Source: Agromyces subbeticus DSM 16689 (lineage in GTDB: Bacteria; Actinomycetota; Actinomycetes; Actinomycetales; Microbacteriaceae). From it: DNA of 64,000 nucleotides. The translations under genes and the position numbers were made by a program. Below are positions 1-11,728 of the stretch, one piece after another. How positions within the stretch are numbered: position 1 is the first letter of the stretch; the number at the start of each line of letters is the position of its first letter. Below the pieces are notes generated by a model. The model had not been told where the DNA came from and searched no databases. It saw nothing but the letters and a program-made list of their open reading frames with translations. The stretch is from assembly GCF_000421565.1 (NCBI RefSeq), contig NZ_ATXG01000003.1, positions 248,001-312,000 on the forward strand. The letters are read 5' to 3'.

Positions 1-2871
<2,871 letters not shown>

Positions 2872-3354
2872 CTAGCCGTAAGTATCGCGCGGGCCACGCC
2901 CTGGAACCGATCTGGGGCCCCTTTTCCAGGTGGGGGCATCGGGCCCTTGGAAGCGGATGGACTCGACGCCGGCGCCGGGGAACCTGGTCATGATCTCGGT
3001 GAGGAGTTGCGTGCGCATCATGCGCAGCTGGGTGGCCCAGGCGGTCGATTCGCACCGCACCTGCAGCATGCCGCCCTCGATCGCGATCGGTTCGGAGTGA
3101 CGTGCCGTCTCTTCACCGGCGATATCGGCCCACGACGCGAGCACGTCGTGCTGCGAGAGCGGGCCGTTCCAGCCGAGCTGGGTGCTCAGCGAGTCGATCG
3201 TGTCGGCGAGCGGCTTCGGGTCGCGGCCCGGGGTGAAGGGCTCGCTGCCCGATACCTCGCGCGTACGCACCCGGCCCGGTCGGCCCGTGCGAGTGCGCGG
3301 CTCACCGCCGAAGATCTCGCGGAAGTGCTGGTAGACGCGCGCGGCCTCAGACAT
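2872..3354 (-). CDS. DUF721 (DciA-like) protein
   Basis: 160-residue protein of the DUF721 family, conserved next to recF in actinobacteria. DUF721 includes DciA, a protein needed for replicative helicase loading in many bacteria; a helicase-related role here is inferred from family membership and position. The recognisable core is LADTIDSLSTQLGWNGPLSQHDVLASWADIAGEE-type sequence followed by the LQVRCESTAWATQLRMM strand-helix. The ATG at 3354 was chosen because it overlaps the end of recF by 8 nt (ATGTCTGA), implying translational coupling; a longer upstream reading frame would run inside recF. Confidence 0.88.
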   Translation of the reverse strand: MSEAARVYQHFREIFGGEPRTRTGRPGRVRTREVSGSEPFTPGRDPKPLADTIDSLSTQLGWNGPLSQHDVLASWADIAGEETARHSEPIAIEGGMLQVRCESTAWATQLRMMRTQLLTEIMTRFPGAGVESIRFQGPDAPTWKRGPRSVPGRGPRDTYG

Positions 3355-4561
3355 CGCTGATCTCGCTATCGGTGTGTGCAGTGCCCGACGTGCTCGGCGA
3401 GAGCACCTCATCGCCGTCGACGATGCGACCGGCCTCGATGTGCACGATGCGGGCGGTGAGCGGTGCCGGCACGTCTTCGAGCACGGCGGCGGTCACAAGC
3501 ACCTGCTCGAATCCCACGATGGCGCTCGCGAGTCGCTCCCGCCGAAGGCGGTCGAGTTCGGCGAAGACGTCGTCGAGCACGAGTACCGGGTCACCCGTCA
3601 TCGAATCGCGCCGCAGGAGCTCGGCCGATGCCAGCCGCAACGCGAGGGCGAACGACCAGGACTCGCCGTGACTCGCGTAGCCCTTGGCCGGCAGCCCGTT
3701 GAGCAGCAGCACGACATCGTCGCGGTGCGGCCCGACGAGCGTGACGCCGCGCTCGAGCTCTTTGGATCGAAGGGACTGCACGGCCTCGGCGAATCGCTCG
3801 CGCGTGCTCGATGCGGTTTCGGTGATGGCAGCGGATGCCTCGGCATCGGCGTCGGGGTCGGCACCGTCGATCGAGAGCAACGGGGTCATTCCCGGTGCAT
3901 GGTCGGCGTCGACGATCGATCGATACGCGGCCGCGAGTGGTTCGCGCAGCTCGGCGACGAGTGCCAGGCGCTGGTCGATGAGCTCGGAGCCGATGGTCAC
4001 GAGTCGTTCGTCCCAGATGTCGAGCGTCGTGAGCTTGTCGGCGGCGATGCCGCGGGCGCGGGCGCTCTTCAGCAGCGAGTTGCGCTGCTTCAGCACCCGC
4101 TCGTAGTCGGCCATGACGCCCGCGAGCCGGGGTGTGCGCTGCACGAGCAGTTCGTCGAGCAGTCGGCGACGCACCGATGGCTCGCCCCGAACGATCGCGA
4201 GGTCTTCGGGGGCGAAGAGCACGCTGTGGGCGTAGCGCGGCAGTTCACGCGTCTTCACCGGCGATCGATTGAGTTGCGCTCGGTTGGCGCCTTGCCGATT
4301 CAACTGCAGTTCGACGAGCAGCTCGCGATCGCCGTGCGAGAGCAGTGCGCGAACGATCGCGGCGTCGGCACCTGCCCTGATCAGCGCCTGGTCGCCCGAG
4401 ACCCGGTGCGAACCGAGCGTCGCGAGATAGCCGATCGCCTCGACGAGGTTGGTCTTGCCCTGGCCGTTGCGGCCCACGAGCACCGTGGCCCCGGGCCCGA
4501 GTTCGAGTTCGGCGCGCTCGTAATTGCGGTAGTCGGTCAGCGAGAGCCGGGCGACGTGCAC
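3347..4561 (-). CDS. recF: DNA replication and repair protein RecF
   Basis: SMC-like ATPase that binds gapped DNA and helps load RecA in the RecFOR pathway. The 404-aa product shows the Walker A motif GRNGQGKTNLVEAI at about residue 34, LLDELLVQR, and the C-terminal ABC signature/Walker B region ending in PVLVLDDVFAELD. The GTG at 4561 (VHVARLSLTDYRNYE) was chosen because it is the family's usual N-terminus and has AAGGGAG 6 nt upstream; an ATG at 4618 would add 19 basic residues without support. It lies between dnaN and DUF721 in the usual dnaA-dnaN-recF order. Confidence 0.96.
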   Translation of the reverse strand: MHVARLSLTDYRNYERAELELGPGATVLVGRNGQGKTNLVEAIGYLATLGSHRVSGDQALIRAGADAAIVRALLSHGDRELLVELQLNRQGANRAQLNRSPVKTRELPRYAHSVLFAPEDLAIVRGEPSVRRRLLDELLVQRTPRLAGVMADYERVLKQRNSLLKSARARGIAADKLTTLDIWDERLVTIGSELIDQRLALVAELREPLAAAYRSIVDADHAPGMTPLLSIDGADPDADAEASAAITETASSTRERFAEAVQSLRSKELERGVTLVGPHRDDVVLLLNGLPAKGYASHGESWSFALALRLASAELLRRDSMTGDPVLVLDDVFAELDRLRRERLASAIVGFEQVLVTAAVLEDVPAPLTARIVHIEAGRIVDGDEVLSPSTSGTAHTDSEISDV

Positions 4562-4655
4562 GCTGGGCTCCCTTCGACGACGAGGCATCCGGATGCCGCG
4601 TGGCGGCCGGAATCGCAATTCACCACGCTACCCCGCACCGCCGACGACGGGCGCT

Positions 4656-4760
4656 GATCGAGTAGTGAGCGCCAGCGAACGTATCGGGATCGCCACCGCG
4701 GGTCTCGATACGCTCCTTCGTCGCTAGATCTCGATACGGCGCTGGCGCGCCTACTCGATC
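4656..4760. repeat. Long imperfect inverted repeat (intergenic REP-like element)
   Basis: The dnaN-recF gap holds two arms of about 30 nt. The left arm begins GATCGAGTAG and continues GCGCCAGCGAACGTATCG; the right arm carries CGATACGGCGCTGGCGC and ends CTACTCGATC, pairing nearly throughout. The loop contains another TCTCGATACGCTCC word. The wording (CTCGATACGC...CTACTCGATC) resembles short palindromes I recall as scattered in Microbacteriaceae intergenic DNA; that comparison is from memory only. It may also act as a transcription terminator for dnaN. Confidence 0.7.
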
Positions 4761-4776
4761 CGCCGCTCGACTGGCG

Positions 4777-5925
4777 TCAGCGCAGCAGCAGGTTCGGCTG
4801 CAGCAGGTAGCGGTAACTGTCGGCGCCGGCCTGCTCGCGCGAAGACTGGCTCGTGATCAGCACGGGGCCGGGCTTGTTGGGATTCTCGGTCTTGGTGAAC
4901 GAGACCCGCACGAACTCCGAGTGCACGGCCCCGAGCCCGTCGAGCAGGAACTGCGGCTTCAGCGACACGACGGTGTCGTCGCCGGTGAGGATCGCGTCGA
5001 TCGACTCCGATGCCTGGGCCTGCTCGCTGCCGATGGCCTCGAGCGTCAGCCCATCGGTGGTGAAGCTGTAGCGCAGGGCCGCCTCGCGCTCGAGCACGAG
5101 CGCAACTCGTCGGGTGGCTTCGATCAGTTCGGCGGTGTTGACCACCGCGTAGTTCTCGACCGTCTCGGGGAAGAGCCGGCGCACCGGCGGGAAGTTGCCC
5201 TTGATCAGCAGCGACGTGACGGTCTTCTTCTCGGCGCTGAAGGCGATGAGTTCGCGGTCGTCGCGGCTCGTGATCGAGACTGAGATCGTGCCCGAGTGCC
5301 CGAACGTCTTGCCGACCTCTTGCAGGGTCCGAGCCGGAACGAGTGCCGTGACGGTCTCTTCGCTCGCAACGGTGCCGCCGTCCCAATCGAGCTCGCGCAC
5401 TGCGACGCGGTAGCGGTCGGTGGCGACGAGGCTCAGGTTGTTCTCGCGAACCTCGAGCTGCACGCCCGTGATGACCGGCGTGACATCGTCACGTGACGCG
5501 GCGACGGCGACCTGTGCGACGGCCGCGGCGAACTCCTCGGCGGGAACGACGCCGGACTGTGCACCGATCTCGGGAATCGAGGGATATTCCTCGACCGGCA
5601 TCGACAGCAGCGTGAAACTCGCCGAGCCGCAGCTCACCGAGATACGGCTCTCTTCGGTCGCGACCCGCACGGGCGCGTTCGGCAGTCGGCCGGCGATCTC
5701 GGCGAGCAGTCGACCCGACACGAGCACCGTGCCCTGCTCTTCGACGTCGGCCTGGATCTCGGTCTGGGATGAGACCTCGTAGTCGAAGGAGGAGAGCACG
5801 AGGCCGTCGGCGTTCGCCTGGATCAGCACGCCCGACAGGATCGGCAACGTGGTGCGCTGGGGCAGCAGTTTGACGGCGAAGGAAACGGCCTCACTGAAGA
5901 CGTCGCGGTTGACCTGGAACTTCAC
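4777..5925 (-). CDS. dnaN: DNA polymerase III beta subunit (sliding clamp)
   Basis: Ring-shaped clamp that tethers DNA polymerase III to DNA. The 382-aa product has the three-fold clamp architecture: N-terminal KFQVNRDVFSEAVSFAVK, the LPILSGVLIQA strand, the second-domain FPxxRRLFP stretch (FPPVRRLFPE), and third-domain IDAILTGDDTVVSL. The GTG at 5925 gives VKFQVNRDVF and has GGGAG about 5 nt upstream; a longer frame from 5973 adds 16 unconserved residues. It follows dnaA across the putative origin and precedes recF. Confidence 0.97.
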   Translation of the reverse strand: MKFQVNRDVFSEAVSFAVKLLPQRTTLPILSGVLIQANADGLVLSSFDYEVSSQTEIQADVEEQGTVLVSGRLLAEIAGRLPNAPVRVATEESRISVSCGSASFTLLSMPVEEYPSIPEIGAQSGVVPAEEFAAAVAQVAVAASRDDVTPVITGVQLEVRENNLSLVATDRYRVAVRELDWDGGTVASEETVTALVPARTLQEVGKTFGHSGTISVSITSRDDRELIAFSAEKKTVTSLLIKGNFPPVRRLFPETVENYAVVNTAELIEATRRVALVLEREAALRYSFTTDGLTLEAIGSEQAQASESIDAILTGDDTVVSLKPQFLLDGLGAVHSEFVRVSFTKTENPNKPGPVLITSQSSREQAGADSYRYLLQPNLLLR

Positions 5926-6059
5926 GGTTCTCCCGTCGTGGATGTCGCTGGGTGGCTCCCATGCTATCCGCACAGATCAGCTCACCGCGGGGCGATTCGA
6001 TTTGGCGCGCTGCTCCCACGAGCGTCGAGCGACGGCGGCTCATCTCGAGGTTGTGGGAA

Positions 6060-6310
6060 TCTCCCCTTAAACCATTAACTCTTAACAGTGTTAACCGCTG
6101 TGGAAACTGTGGATGGTGTTCGGAGACCCGCGGAACGACGCCGAACGTGGGGCATCCGATCTGTGCACAGTGTGTGGGTTCATGAGCGCATGCCGAAGGC
6201 CGATGCGAAACGCATGACACTGTTCTGCACAGGCGGGGCGGCTGTCTCAACAGGTACTGGGCGGTTGCTCGTTAACAATCCACAGGTTCTCCACAACTGT
6301 GGGAATCGGT
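6060..6310. other. Candidate chromosomal origin (oriC) with DnaA-box-like sites
   Basis: The 485-nt gap between dnaN and dnaA is where actinobacterial oriC usually lies. It has an AT-rich run (CTTAAACCATTAACTCTTAA, then TGTTAACC) at 6065-6095. DnaA-box-like words include TGTGGAAAC (6099), TGTGGATGG (6108), CTGTGCACAG (6161), CAATCCACA (6276), TTCTCCACA (6287) and TGTGGGAAT (6298). None is an exact TTATCCACA or TTGTCCACA, so the set is degenerate. The assignment rests on position, AT-richness and clustering; no replication data are available here. Confidence 0.7.
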
Positions 6311-6410
6311 CCGAACGGGCCTGCGGGCGCCGTTCTGGTGCCGTTCAGACCCGTCGCACGACCGGATTTCCGGGCGCGTCGGAACTCGGCAAGGCTCGGG
6401 CGGATCCGGC

Positions 6411-7832
6411 TCAGCGGTAGCGGCTGACCTGCTTGATGCGCGCAGTCAGCTCGGTGACCTGGTTGTAGATGGAGCGACGCTCCTTCATGAGTTCCGAGAT
6501 CTTCTTGTTCGCGTACATCACCGTCGTGTGGTCGCGGTTGCCGAAGAGCTGGCCGATCTTCGGCAACGACAGGCTCGTGAGCTCGCGACACAGGTACATC
6601 GCGATCTGTCGAGCGGTTGCCACCGCCTGCGAGCGGCTCGAGCCGTAGAGGTCGTCGACCGTCAGTTTGAAGTAGTCAGCGGTGGCGGTGATGATGTCGA
6701 CCGGCGAGACCACGTTGTCCGAGTCATCCGAGATCAGGTCTTTCAGAACCGTCTGCACGAGCGGCATGTCGACGGGCGTGCGGTTCAGGCTCGCGAACGC
6801 CGTGACCCTGATGAGCGTGCCCTCGAGCTCGCGGATGTTGCTCGAGACCTTCGACGCCATGTACTCGAGGATGTCGTCGGGCACCTGTAGGCGCTCGGAC
6901 TGCGCCTTCTTGCGCAGGATCGCGATGCGGGTCTCGAGGTCGGGCGCCTGCACATCGGTGATGAGGCCCCACTCGAAGCGGCTGCGCATGCGGTCTTCGA
7001 AGCCCGTGAGGTGCTTGGGCGGCACATCGCTCGTGATCACGACCTGCTTGTTGTGGTCGTGCAGCGTGTTGAAGGTGTGGAAGAACGCCTCTTGCGTCTC
7101 GGCCTTGCCCTGCAGGAACTGGATGTCGTCGATCAGCAGGATGTCGATGTTGCGGTAGCGCTGCTGGAAGAGGGAACCGCGGTTGTTCGCGATCGAGTTG
7201 ATGAAGTCGTTCGTGAACTCCTCGGAACTCACGTACCGAACCCGGATGCCCGGGTACAGGCTCATCGCGTAATGGCCGATGGCGTGCAGCAGGTGGGTCT
7301 TGCCGAGGCCCGAGTCACCGTAGATGAAGAGCGGGTTGTACGCCTTGGCCGGAGCCTCGGCCACGGCGACCGCCGCAGCATGGGCGAAGCGGTTGGACTG
7401 CCCGATGACGAAGCTGTCGAAGGCGTACTTCGGGTTGAGCCGGGTGTCGCGCGACGCCACAGGGCTCGTGTTCTCGAACACCGACTGCGGCGAGGCCGGC
7501 GTCTCGACCGGGTCGAGCATCTCGTCGACGAACGGCGACTGCGGCTCGGGCGCCCTGGCCTCTTCGAGCTCGGGATTGACGACCACGTAGAACGACGTCA
7601 CCGGTGACGGTGCCTCGACGACACTCATCGCCGAGAGCAGCGAGACGCGCATGCGCTGGTTCAGCATGCTCGCGGTGAAGTCGTTCGGCACCTCGAGGTA
7701 GAAGGTGCCGGCCGCGATGCCCTTGGGTTCGACCAGGTTGAGGAAACCCTGCAGCATCGGGGTGATCGCGTCGTCGTCTGACAGCCGATCGAGGATCGTC
7801 GCCCACGTATCCGAGATGGGCTGTTCTGTCAT
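6411..7832 (-). CDS. dnaA: Chromosomal replication initiator DnaA
   Basis: AAA+ initiator that binds DnaA boxes and melts the origin. The 473-aa product has domain I at residues 1-85, a short variable linker, then the AAA+ domain with Walker [16 protein letters not shown], Walker [10 protein letters not shown] and the sensor-2 region. The C-terminal DNA-binding domain carries [28 protein letters not shown], the family signature. The ATG at 7832 ([10 protein letters not shown]) was preferred to the one at 7844 because GGGGA precedes it and the sequence matches the usual N-terminus. It is the first gene of the leftward origin operon. Confidence 0.98.
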   Translation of the reverse strand: MTEQPISDTWATILDRLSDDDAITPMLQGFLNLVEPKGIAAGTFYLEVPNDFTASMLNQRMRVSLLSAMSVVEAPSPVTSFYVVVNPELEEARAPEPQSPFVDEMLDPVETPASPQSVFENTSPVASRDTRLNPKYAFDSFVIGQSNRFAHAAAVAVAEAPAKAYNPLFIYGDSGLGKTHLLHAIGHYAMSLYPGIRVRYVSSEEFTNDFINSIANNRGSLFQQRYRNIDILLIDDIQFLQGKAETQEAFFHTFNTLHDHNKQVVITSDVPPKHLTGFEDRMRSRFEWGLITDVQAPDLETRIAILRKKAQSERLQVPDDILEYMASKVSSNIRELEGTLIRVTAFASLNRTPVDMPLVQTVLKDLISDDSDNVVSPVDIITATADYFKLTVDDLYGSSRSQAVATARQIAMYLCRELTSLSLPKIGQLFGNRDHTTVMYANKKISELMKERRSIYNQVTELTARIKQVSRYR

Positions 7833-8258
7833 CGTTCCCCGCATTCAATCCGGTGCCGTCGTCTGCCGCTCATCGATCCCCCGATCGACGGAGCAAGCGG
7901 CGTGAGGCGAGTGTTCAGTAGGTTATCCACTCCCTGTGGGGAGAATTCGGAAGAAGCCCGAGATTCCGCGCACCGAGCTGGGGATAACTGGTGTCAAACG
8001 CTATCCAAAGAAGCCGCCCGCGACAAATGCCGCTTGAGGGATTCGATCGCGTCGGCGTGTCGTTCCACAGGCGATCCCGAGGTTGGAGCGATACTGTCTC
8101 TTTTGCACTGCGCTCGGTCGAATGCCGTTCAGTTTGACCGCGAGGCCGCGAGGCCGTAGTTTTAATCAGTTGACCCCAGCCCGTCAGGGCACCCAGTTTT
8201 CCCGCCATCGCGCTGTAGAGCGATTCCGGCGAGGAGATCCGAACGCCGGAGAAGAAGA
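7833..8258. promoter_or_regulatory. dnaA-rpmH intergenic region with DnaA-box-like words
   Basis: This 426-nt divergent spacer carries no convincing gene. It contains TTATCCACT (7923-7931, one mismatch from a DnaA box), TGGGGATAA (7980-7988, reverse strand, one mismatch) and GTTCCACAGG near 8063. The dnaA promoter should lie here, and its possible autoregulation by DnaA is an inference from the box-like words. Confidence 0.5.
8134..8162 (+). promoter_or_regulatory. Putative promoter of rpmH-rnpA
   Basis: TTGACC at 8134-8139 and TAGTTT at 8157-8162 are separated by exactly 17 nt and lie about 100 nt upstream of rpmH, in the right direction and at housekeeping-sigma spacing. This is the best -35/-10 pair in the spacer; no start-site evidence exists. 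Confidence 0.5.
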
Positions 8259-8396
8259 ATGAGCAAGCGTACTTTCCAGCCGAACAACCGTCGTCGCGCC
8301 AAGAAGCACGGCTTCCGTCTTCGCATGCGCACCCGCGCCGGCCGTGCCATCCTGTCGGCACGCCGCGGCAAGGGTCGCACCGAACTCTCCGCATAG
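8259..8396 (+). CDS. rpmH: 50S ribosomal protein L34
   Basis: 45-residue, very basic ribosomal protein. The translation [18 protein letters not shown]... ends in KGRTELSA and matches L34 over its whole length. The ATG at 8259 follows GGAGAAGAAGA. It is the first gene of the rightward origin-proximal operon rpmH-rnpA-yidD-yidC-khpB-rsmG, and its stop lies only 7 nt before the rnpA start. Confidence 0.97.
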   Translation: MSKRTFQPNNRRRAKKHGFRLRMRTRAGRAILSARRGKGRTELSA

Positions 8397-8403
8397 TTCT
8401 TCG

Positions 8404-8775
8404 GTGCTCGCCAAAGCCAATCGCATCACGAGCGCCGACGACTATCGAGTCATCGTCCGCCGGGGTGCGAAGGTCGCCGGTGCCCACACCGTGAGCTATG
8501 TGCGCTCACGGGAGTCGGGCACTGACGCGCGCTTCGGCTTCATCGTCTCGAAGAAGGTCGGCGGCGCCGTCCGTCGCAATCGCGTGCGGCGGCGACTCAA
8601 AGCCGTATGCCATGAAGCGCTGGGCGACGGCATCGCCGATATCGACGTGGTCGTACGTGCGTTGCCGTCGGCTTCGCACGCCGAGTGGAGCGAGATTCGC
8701 GCCGAGGTGCTCACTGCTCTCGCGCGACGACGCGCACGGGCTTCGGCCGGCTCGACACAGGAGAAGGGCCACTAG
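8404..8775 (+). CDS. rnpA: Ribonuclease P protein component
   Basis: Protein subunit that assists the RNase P RNA in 5'-maturation of tRNA. The 123-aa product starts VLAKANRITSADDYRVIVRRG and contains the family signature RRNRVRRRLKAVCHEAL (RNR motif) near residues 58-75. The GTG at 8404 is chosen because the conserved N-terminus begins there and it lies 7 nt after the rpmH stop, suggesting coupling. A longer frame from 8344 would overlap rpmH. Confidence 0.95.
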   Translation: MLAKANRITSADDYRVIVRRGAKVAGAHTVSYVRSRESGTDARFGFIVSKKVGGAVRRNRVRRRLKAVCHEALGDGIADIDVVVRALPSASHAEWSEIRAEVLTALARRRARASAGSTQEKGH

Positions 8776-8776
8776 C

Positions 8777-9181
8777 GTGAAGAACGCCGTGCTCTTCGCC
8801 GCGCTCATCCCCCGCAATCTCGGGGTGCTCCTCATTCGTGGGTACCGCGCCGCGATCTCGCCGCTTTACGGTGACGTCTGCCGGTACTACCCCTCGTGTT
8901 CTGCCTACGGCCTGGATTCGGTGCAGCAGCGAGGACTCGTCATCGGTTCAGCACTCACGGCTTGGCGCATTCTTCGCTGCAACCCCTGGACCGCCGGCGG
9001 CATCGACGATGTTCGCGCCGCTCGTCATTCGCGCTACCGCGTGACGGGCTTCGGATGGGTGGTTCCCGCAGGCTTCCCAACGACGGATGCCGCAGCACAG
9101 ACATTTGCCGCTGCACCTCACGAGCACACCCACTCGCACGACTTCGCGCACTCCTCCCCCACTGTGTCCCGAAAGGACTGA
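8777..9181 (+). CDS. yidD: Membrane protein insertion efficiency factor YidD
   Basis: Small membrane-associated protein that accompanies YidC. The 134-aa product carries the family core RGYRAAISPLYGDVCRYYPSCSAY followed by RCNPWTAGGIDDV. It has a longer C-terminus than most members (which are about 70-110 aa), ending in a His-rich tail, HEHTHSHDFAHS. The GTG at 8777 lies 1 nt after the rnpA stop and follows GAGAAGGG. It sits between rnpA and yidC as usual. Confidence 0.93.
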   Translation: MKNAVLFAALIPRNLGVLLIRGYRAAISPLYGDVCRYYPSCSAYGLDSVQQRGLVIGSALTAWRILRCNPWTAGGIDDVRAARHSRYRVTGFGWVVPAGFPTTDAAAQTFAAAPHEHTHSHDFAHSSPTVSRKD

Positions 9182-9190
9182 CTCAACCAC

Positions 9191-10147
9191 ATGGACATCA
9201 TCAGCATTGTCCTCTGGCCCATCAAATGGGTCATCGAGCTGATCCTCGTCGCGTTCCACTCCTTGTGGACATTCATCGGGCTCGACCCCGATGCCGGGCT
9301 CACCTGGGTGCTGTCGATCGTCGGTCTCGTCATCGTGGTGCGAGCTGCGCTTATCCCGATCTTCGTCCGTCAGATCAAGAGCCAGCGCCGCATGCTCGAG
9401 GTGGCGCCGCAACTCAAGAAGATCCAAGACAAGTACAAGGGCAAGAAAGACCAGTTCTCGCGTGAGGCCATGTCGCGCGAGACGATGGAGCTGTACAAGA
9501 AGACCGGCACGAACCCCCTCGCGTCGTGCTTGCCGCTCTTGCTGCAGATGCCTATCTTCTTCGGTCTCTTCTCGGTGCTCAACGACGCCTCGATCCATTC
9601 CGACCGCGGCGGGGTCGGCCTCCTCACGCCCGCGCTCGCCGACTCGTTCTCGAACGCTGTGTTCTTGGGTGCACCCCTCAACGAGACGTTCATCAACGCG
9701 TGGAACAACGGCTTCCAGCCGTGGCAGGTCATGGTGGTGGCGAGCGTCATGATCGTGCTGATGACCGCCTCGCAGTTCATCACGCAGCTGCAGATCGTGT
9801 CGAAGAACATGTCGCCCGAGACCAAGGCGAGCCCGATGTTCCGGCAGCAGCGCATCCTGTTGTACCTGCTCCCCCTCGTGTTCGCCTTCTCGGGTGTGGC
9901 CTTCCCCATCGGCGTCATGTTCTACTGGCTGGTCTCGAACTTCTGGACCATGGGTCAGCAGTTCGTGGTCATCCGCAACATGCCCACGCCGGGCAGCGAA
10001 GCGGCGAAGGCTCGTGAAGAGCGCCTTGCCCGAAAGGGCAAGCTCGTCGTCGAAGAGAAGCCGGCCGAGTCCGAGCCCCAGGAACCGAAGAAGACCCAGC
10101 GCCAGCAGCCCGTGGGCAAGAACCGCGCGAAGAAGCAGGGGAAGTAG
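9191..10147 (+). CDS. yidC: Membrane protein insertase YidC
   Basis: Oxa1/YidC insertase that places proteins in the cytoplasmic membrane alone or with SecYEG. The 318-aa Gram-positive-type protein has TM1 around residues 35-60 (including the conserved positively charged groove region RAALIPIFVRQIKSQRRM), the cytoplasmic coiled-coil, the YKKTGTNPLASCLPLLLQMPIFFGLF segment and further TM helices up to FPIGVMFYWLVSNFW. The C-terminus is a basic tail, KNRAKKQGK. It lies 9 nt after yidD. Confidence 0.97.
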   Translation: MDIISIVLWPIKWVIELILVAFHSLWTFIGLDPDAGLTWVLSIVGLVIVVRAALIPIFVRQIKSQRRMLEVAPQLKKIQDKYKGKKDQFSREAMSRETMELYKKTGTNPLASCLPLLLQMPIFFGLFSVLNDASIHSDRGGVGLLTPALADSFSNAVFLGAPLNETFINAWNNGFQPWQVMVVASVMIVLMTASQFITQLQIVSKNMSPETKASPMFRQQRILLYLLPLVFAFSGVAFPIGVMFYWLVSNFWTMGQQFVVIRNMPTPGSEAAKAREERLARKGKLVVEEKPAESEPQEPKKTQRQQPVGKNRAKKQGK

Positions 10148-10151
10148 ACCC

Positions 10152-10649
10152 ATGACCGACGTACAGAACGACACCGCTGATCGATCGACTGCGCAGCTCG
10201 AAGAAGAGGGCGACATCGCGGCCGACTACATCGAAGAACTCCTCGACATCATGGATCTCGATGGAGACATCGATATCGACGCTCGCAACGGCCGCGCGTA
10301 CGTGTCCGTGAACGCCGGTGAGGGAGCGAACCTCAACCTGCTCTCGAAGCCCGAGACCGTGAGCGCCTTCCAAGAGCTCACCCGGCTCGCCGTGCAGACG
10401 AAAACTGGCGCGTTCTCACGCCTGATCCTCGACATCGGCGGCTCGCGTGACGCGCGGCGCGACGAGCTCGCGAGTCTTGTCGAGCGCGCAGCCGAGCGCA
10501 TCGAGGGTGGCGCGGCCGAAGCCTCCCTTCCCCCGATGTCGTCATACGAGCGCAAGCTCGTGCACGATCTCGTCGCTGAGCGTGGGCTGCACTCCGAGTC
10601 GCGTGGCGAGGGTGGCGAGCGTCACACGGTCATCACCCGAGTCGGCTGA
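10152..10649 (+). CDS. khpB: KH/R3H-domain RNA-binding protein (KhpB/Jag)
   Basis: 165-aa protein with a KH-like domain (IDARNGRAYVSVNAG then LTRLAVQTKTGAFSRLILDIGG) and a C-terminal R3H domain whose SSYERKLVHDLVAERGLHSESRGEGGERHTVI segment contains the family motif. It probably binds RNA with KhpA; the biological target is not apparent. It starts 4 nt after yidC. Its stop codon abuts the parS-like site that separates it from rsmG. Confidence 0.92.
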   Translation: MTDVQNDTADRSTAQLEEEGDIAADYIEELLDIMDLDGDIDIDARNGRAYVSVNAGEGANLNLLSKPETVSAFQELTRLAVQTKTGAFSRLILDIGGSRDARRDELASLVERAAERIEGGAAEASLPPMSSYERKLVHDLVAERGLHSESRGEGGERHTVITRVG

Positions 10650-10665
10650 TGTTTCACGTGAAACG
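10650..10665. promoter_or_regulatory. parS site 1 (khpB/rsmG junction)
   Basis: TGTTTCACGTGAAACG differs by one base from the actinobacterial/Bacillus parS consensus TGTTTCACGTGAAACA. It fills the gap between the khpB stop and the rsmG ATG. ParB (16182-17162) is the expected binding protein. Confidence 0.92.
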
Positions 10666-11307
10666 ATGAACAACGACGTCGAGCTCGAGCTGGAATCCGA
10701 GCCCGCCGCAGCTGCGTCGATCTTCGGTGAGCACATCGAGTCGGGCCGCGCGTTCACGAACGCGCTCGCACGCCACGGAGAAGAGCTCGGGTTGATCGGC
10801 CCGCTCGAGTTGCCGAGACTCTGGACCAGGCACGTGCTGAACAGCGCGCTCGTGGCGCCGTTGCTTCGACCCGGGCGAGTCGGTGACGTCGGCTCGGGCG
10901 CAGGTCTCCCCGGTCTCGTTCTCGCGATCATTCGACCGGACGTGTCCTTCACGCTGATCGAACCGATGGAACGCCGAGTCGCCTGGCTCGAGCGCCAGGC
11001 GACGGCGCTCGGACTCGAGAACGTGACGGTCGTCCGGGCTCGAGCCGAGGAGTCGAAGCTGTTCGACTCGCTCGATCAGGTGACGGCTCGTGCCGTGAGT
11101 GCGCTGCGAACCTTGATTCCAGTGACCGCTCCCCTGCTTCGGCCGGGTGGTGAACTCGTGCTCATGAAGGGCGCCGGCGTCGACGGCGAGATTGCAGCCG
11201 CCGAGAAGGTCATCCGCAAGCACCAATTGCACGATGTCGAGGTGCTCGTGCTCGGTGAGGACCTTGTCTCCGAGGTGACCAGGGTCTTCCGCGCGACCGC
11301 TCGGTGA
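10666..11307 (+). CDS. rsmG: 16S rRNA (guanine-N7) methyltransferase RsmG (GidB)
   Basis: SAM-dependent enzyme that methylates N7 of G527 in 16S rRNA. The 213-aa product contains the SAM-binding GDVGSGAGLPGLVLAIIRP motif near residue 70, followed by ERRVAWLERQATALGLENV and VTARAVSALRTL. The ATG at 10666 directly follows the parS site; a longer frame from 10447 would overlap khpB. It closes the rpmH-led operon. Confidence 0.95.
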   Translation: MNNDVELELESEPAAAASIFGEHIESGRAFTNALARHGEELGLIGPLELPRLWTRHVLNSALVAPLLRPGRVGDVGSGAGLPGLVLAIIRPDVSFTLIEPMERRVAWLERQATALGLENVTVVRARAEESKLFDSLDQVTARAVSALRTLIPVTAPLLRPGGELVLMKGAGVDGEIAAAEKVIRKHQLHDVEVLVLGEDLVSEVTRVFRATAR

Positions 11308-11643
11308 CTTTGTTCGTGCGACCTGGCGAGTTCGCCGTATGAGATTGACCCTCACTGTTCGCTTCGCCAGGCACGCGAGGTCATGTCGGCACGTTCGTGA
11401 GGTTCGCGTGCATGCAGATCGTCGTGCGGACGGTGCGTGCCCCGACGGCGTTGTGGGCATGTGATCGTTGACCTTGGCTAGGGACTCGTGCCCGCGCGCT
11501 TTCCTGAAGGGCGGCGAAGAGCTCGAGGTGCGGATCAACCTCCCAGCCACTGCCGTGCCGCTGGTGCGAGTGCAGGCGTTCAAGGCCCGAGGATTTAAAT
11601 TCCGCGGAGTCCCCCACCTTTTCGGCGTTGCTCGAAGTGCTCG

Positions 11644-11659
11644 CGTTTCACGTGAAACG
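11644..11659. promoter_or_regulatory. parS site 2
   Basis: CGTTTCACGTGAAACG: a perfect 16-bp palindrome with the invariant TTTCACGTGAAA core, differing from the consensus only at the outermost bases. Confidence 0.85.
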
Positions 11660-11712
11660 CGAGGCGCCGATCATCAGGCGCTGAGCCCGTCCTGTCACGC
11701 CAACCCTCATAG

Positions 11713-11728
11713 CGTTCCACGTGAAACG
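11713..11728. promoter_or_regulatory. parS site 3 (one core mismatch)
   Basis: CGTTCCACGTGAAACG has one core substitution (T to C) relative to the other sites and lies 69 nt from site 2. It may be a weaker ParB site. Confidence 0.7.
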
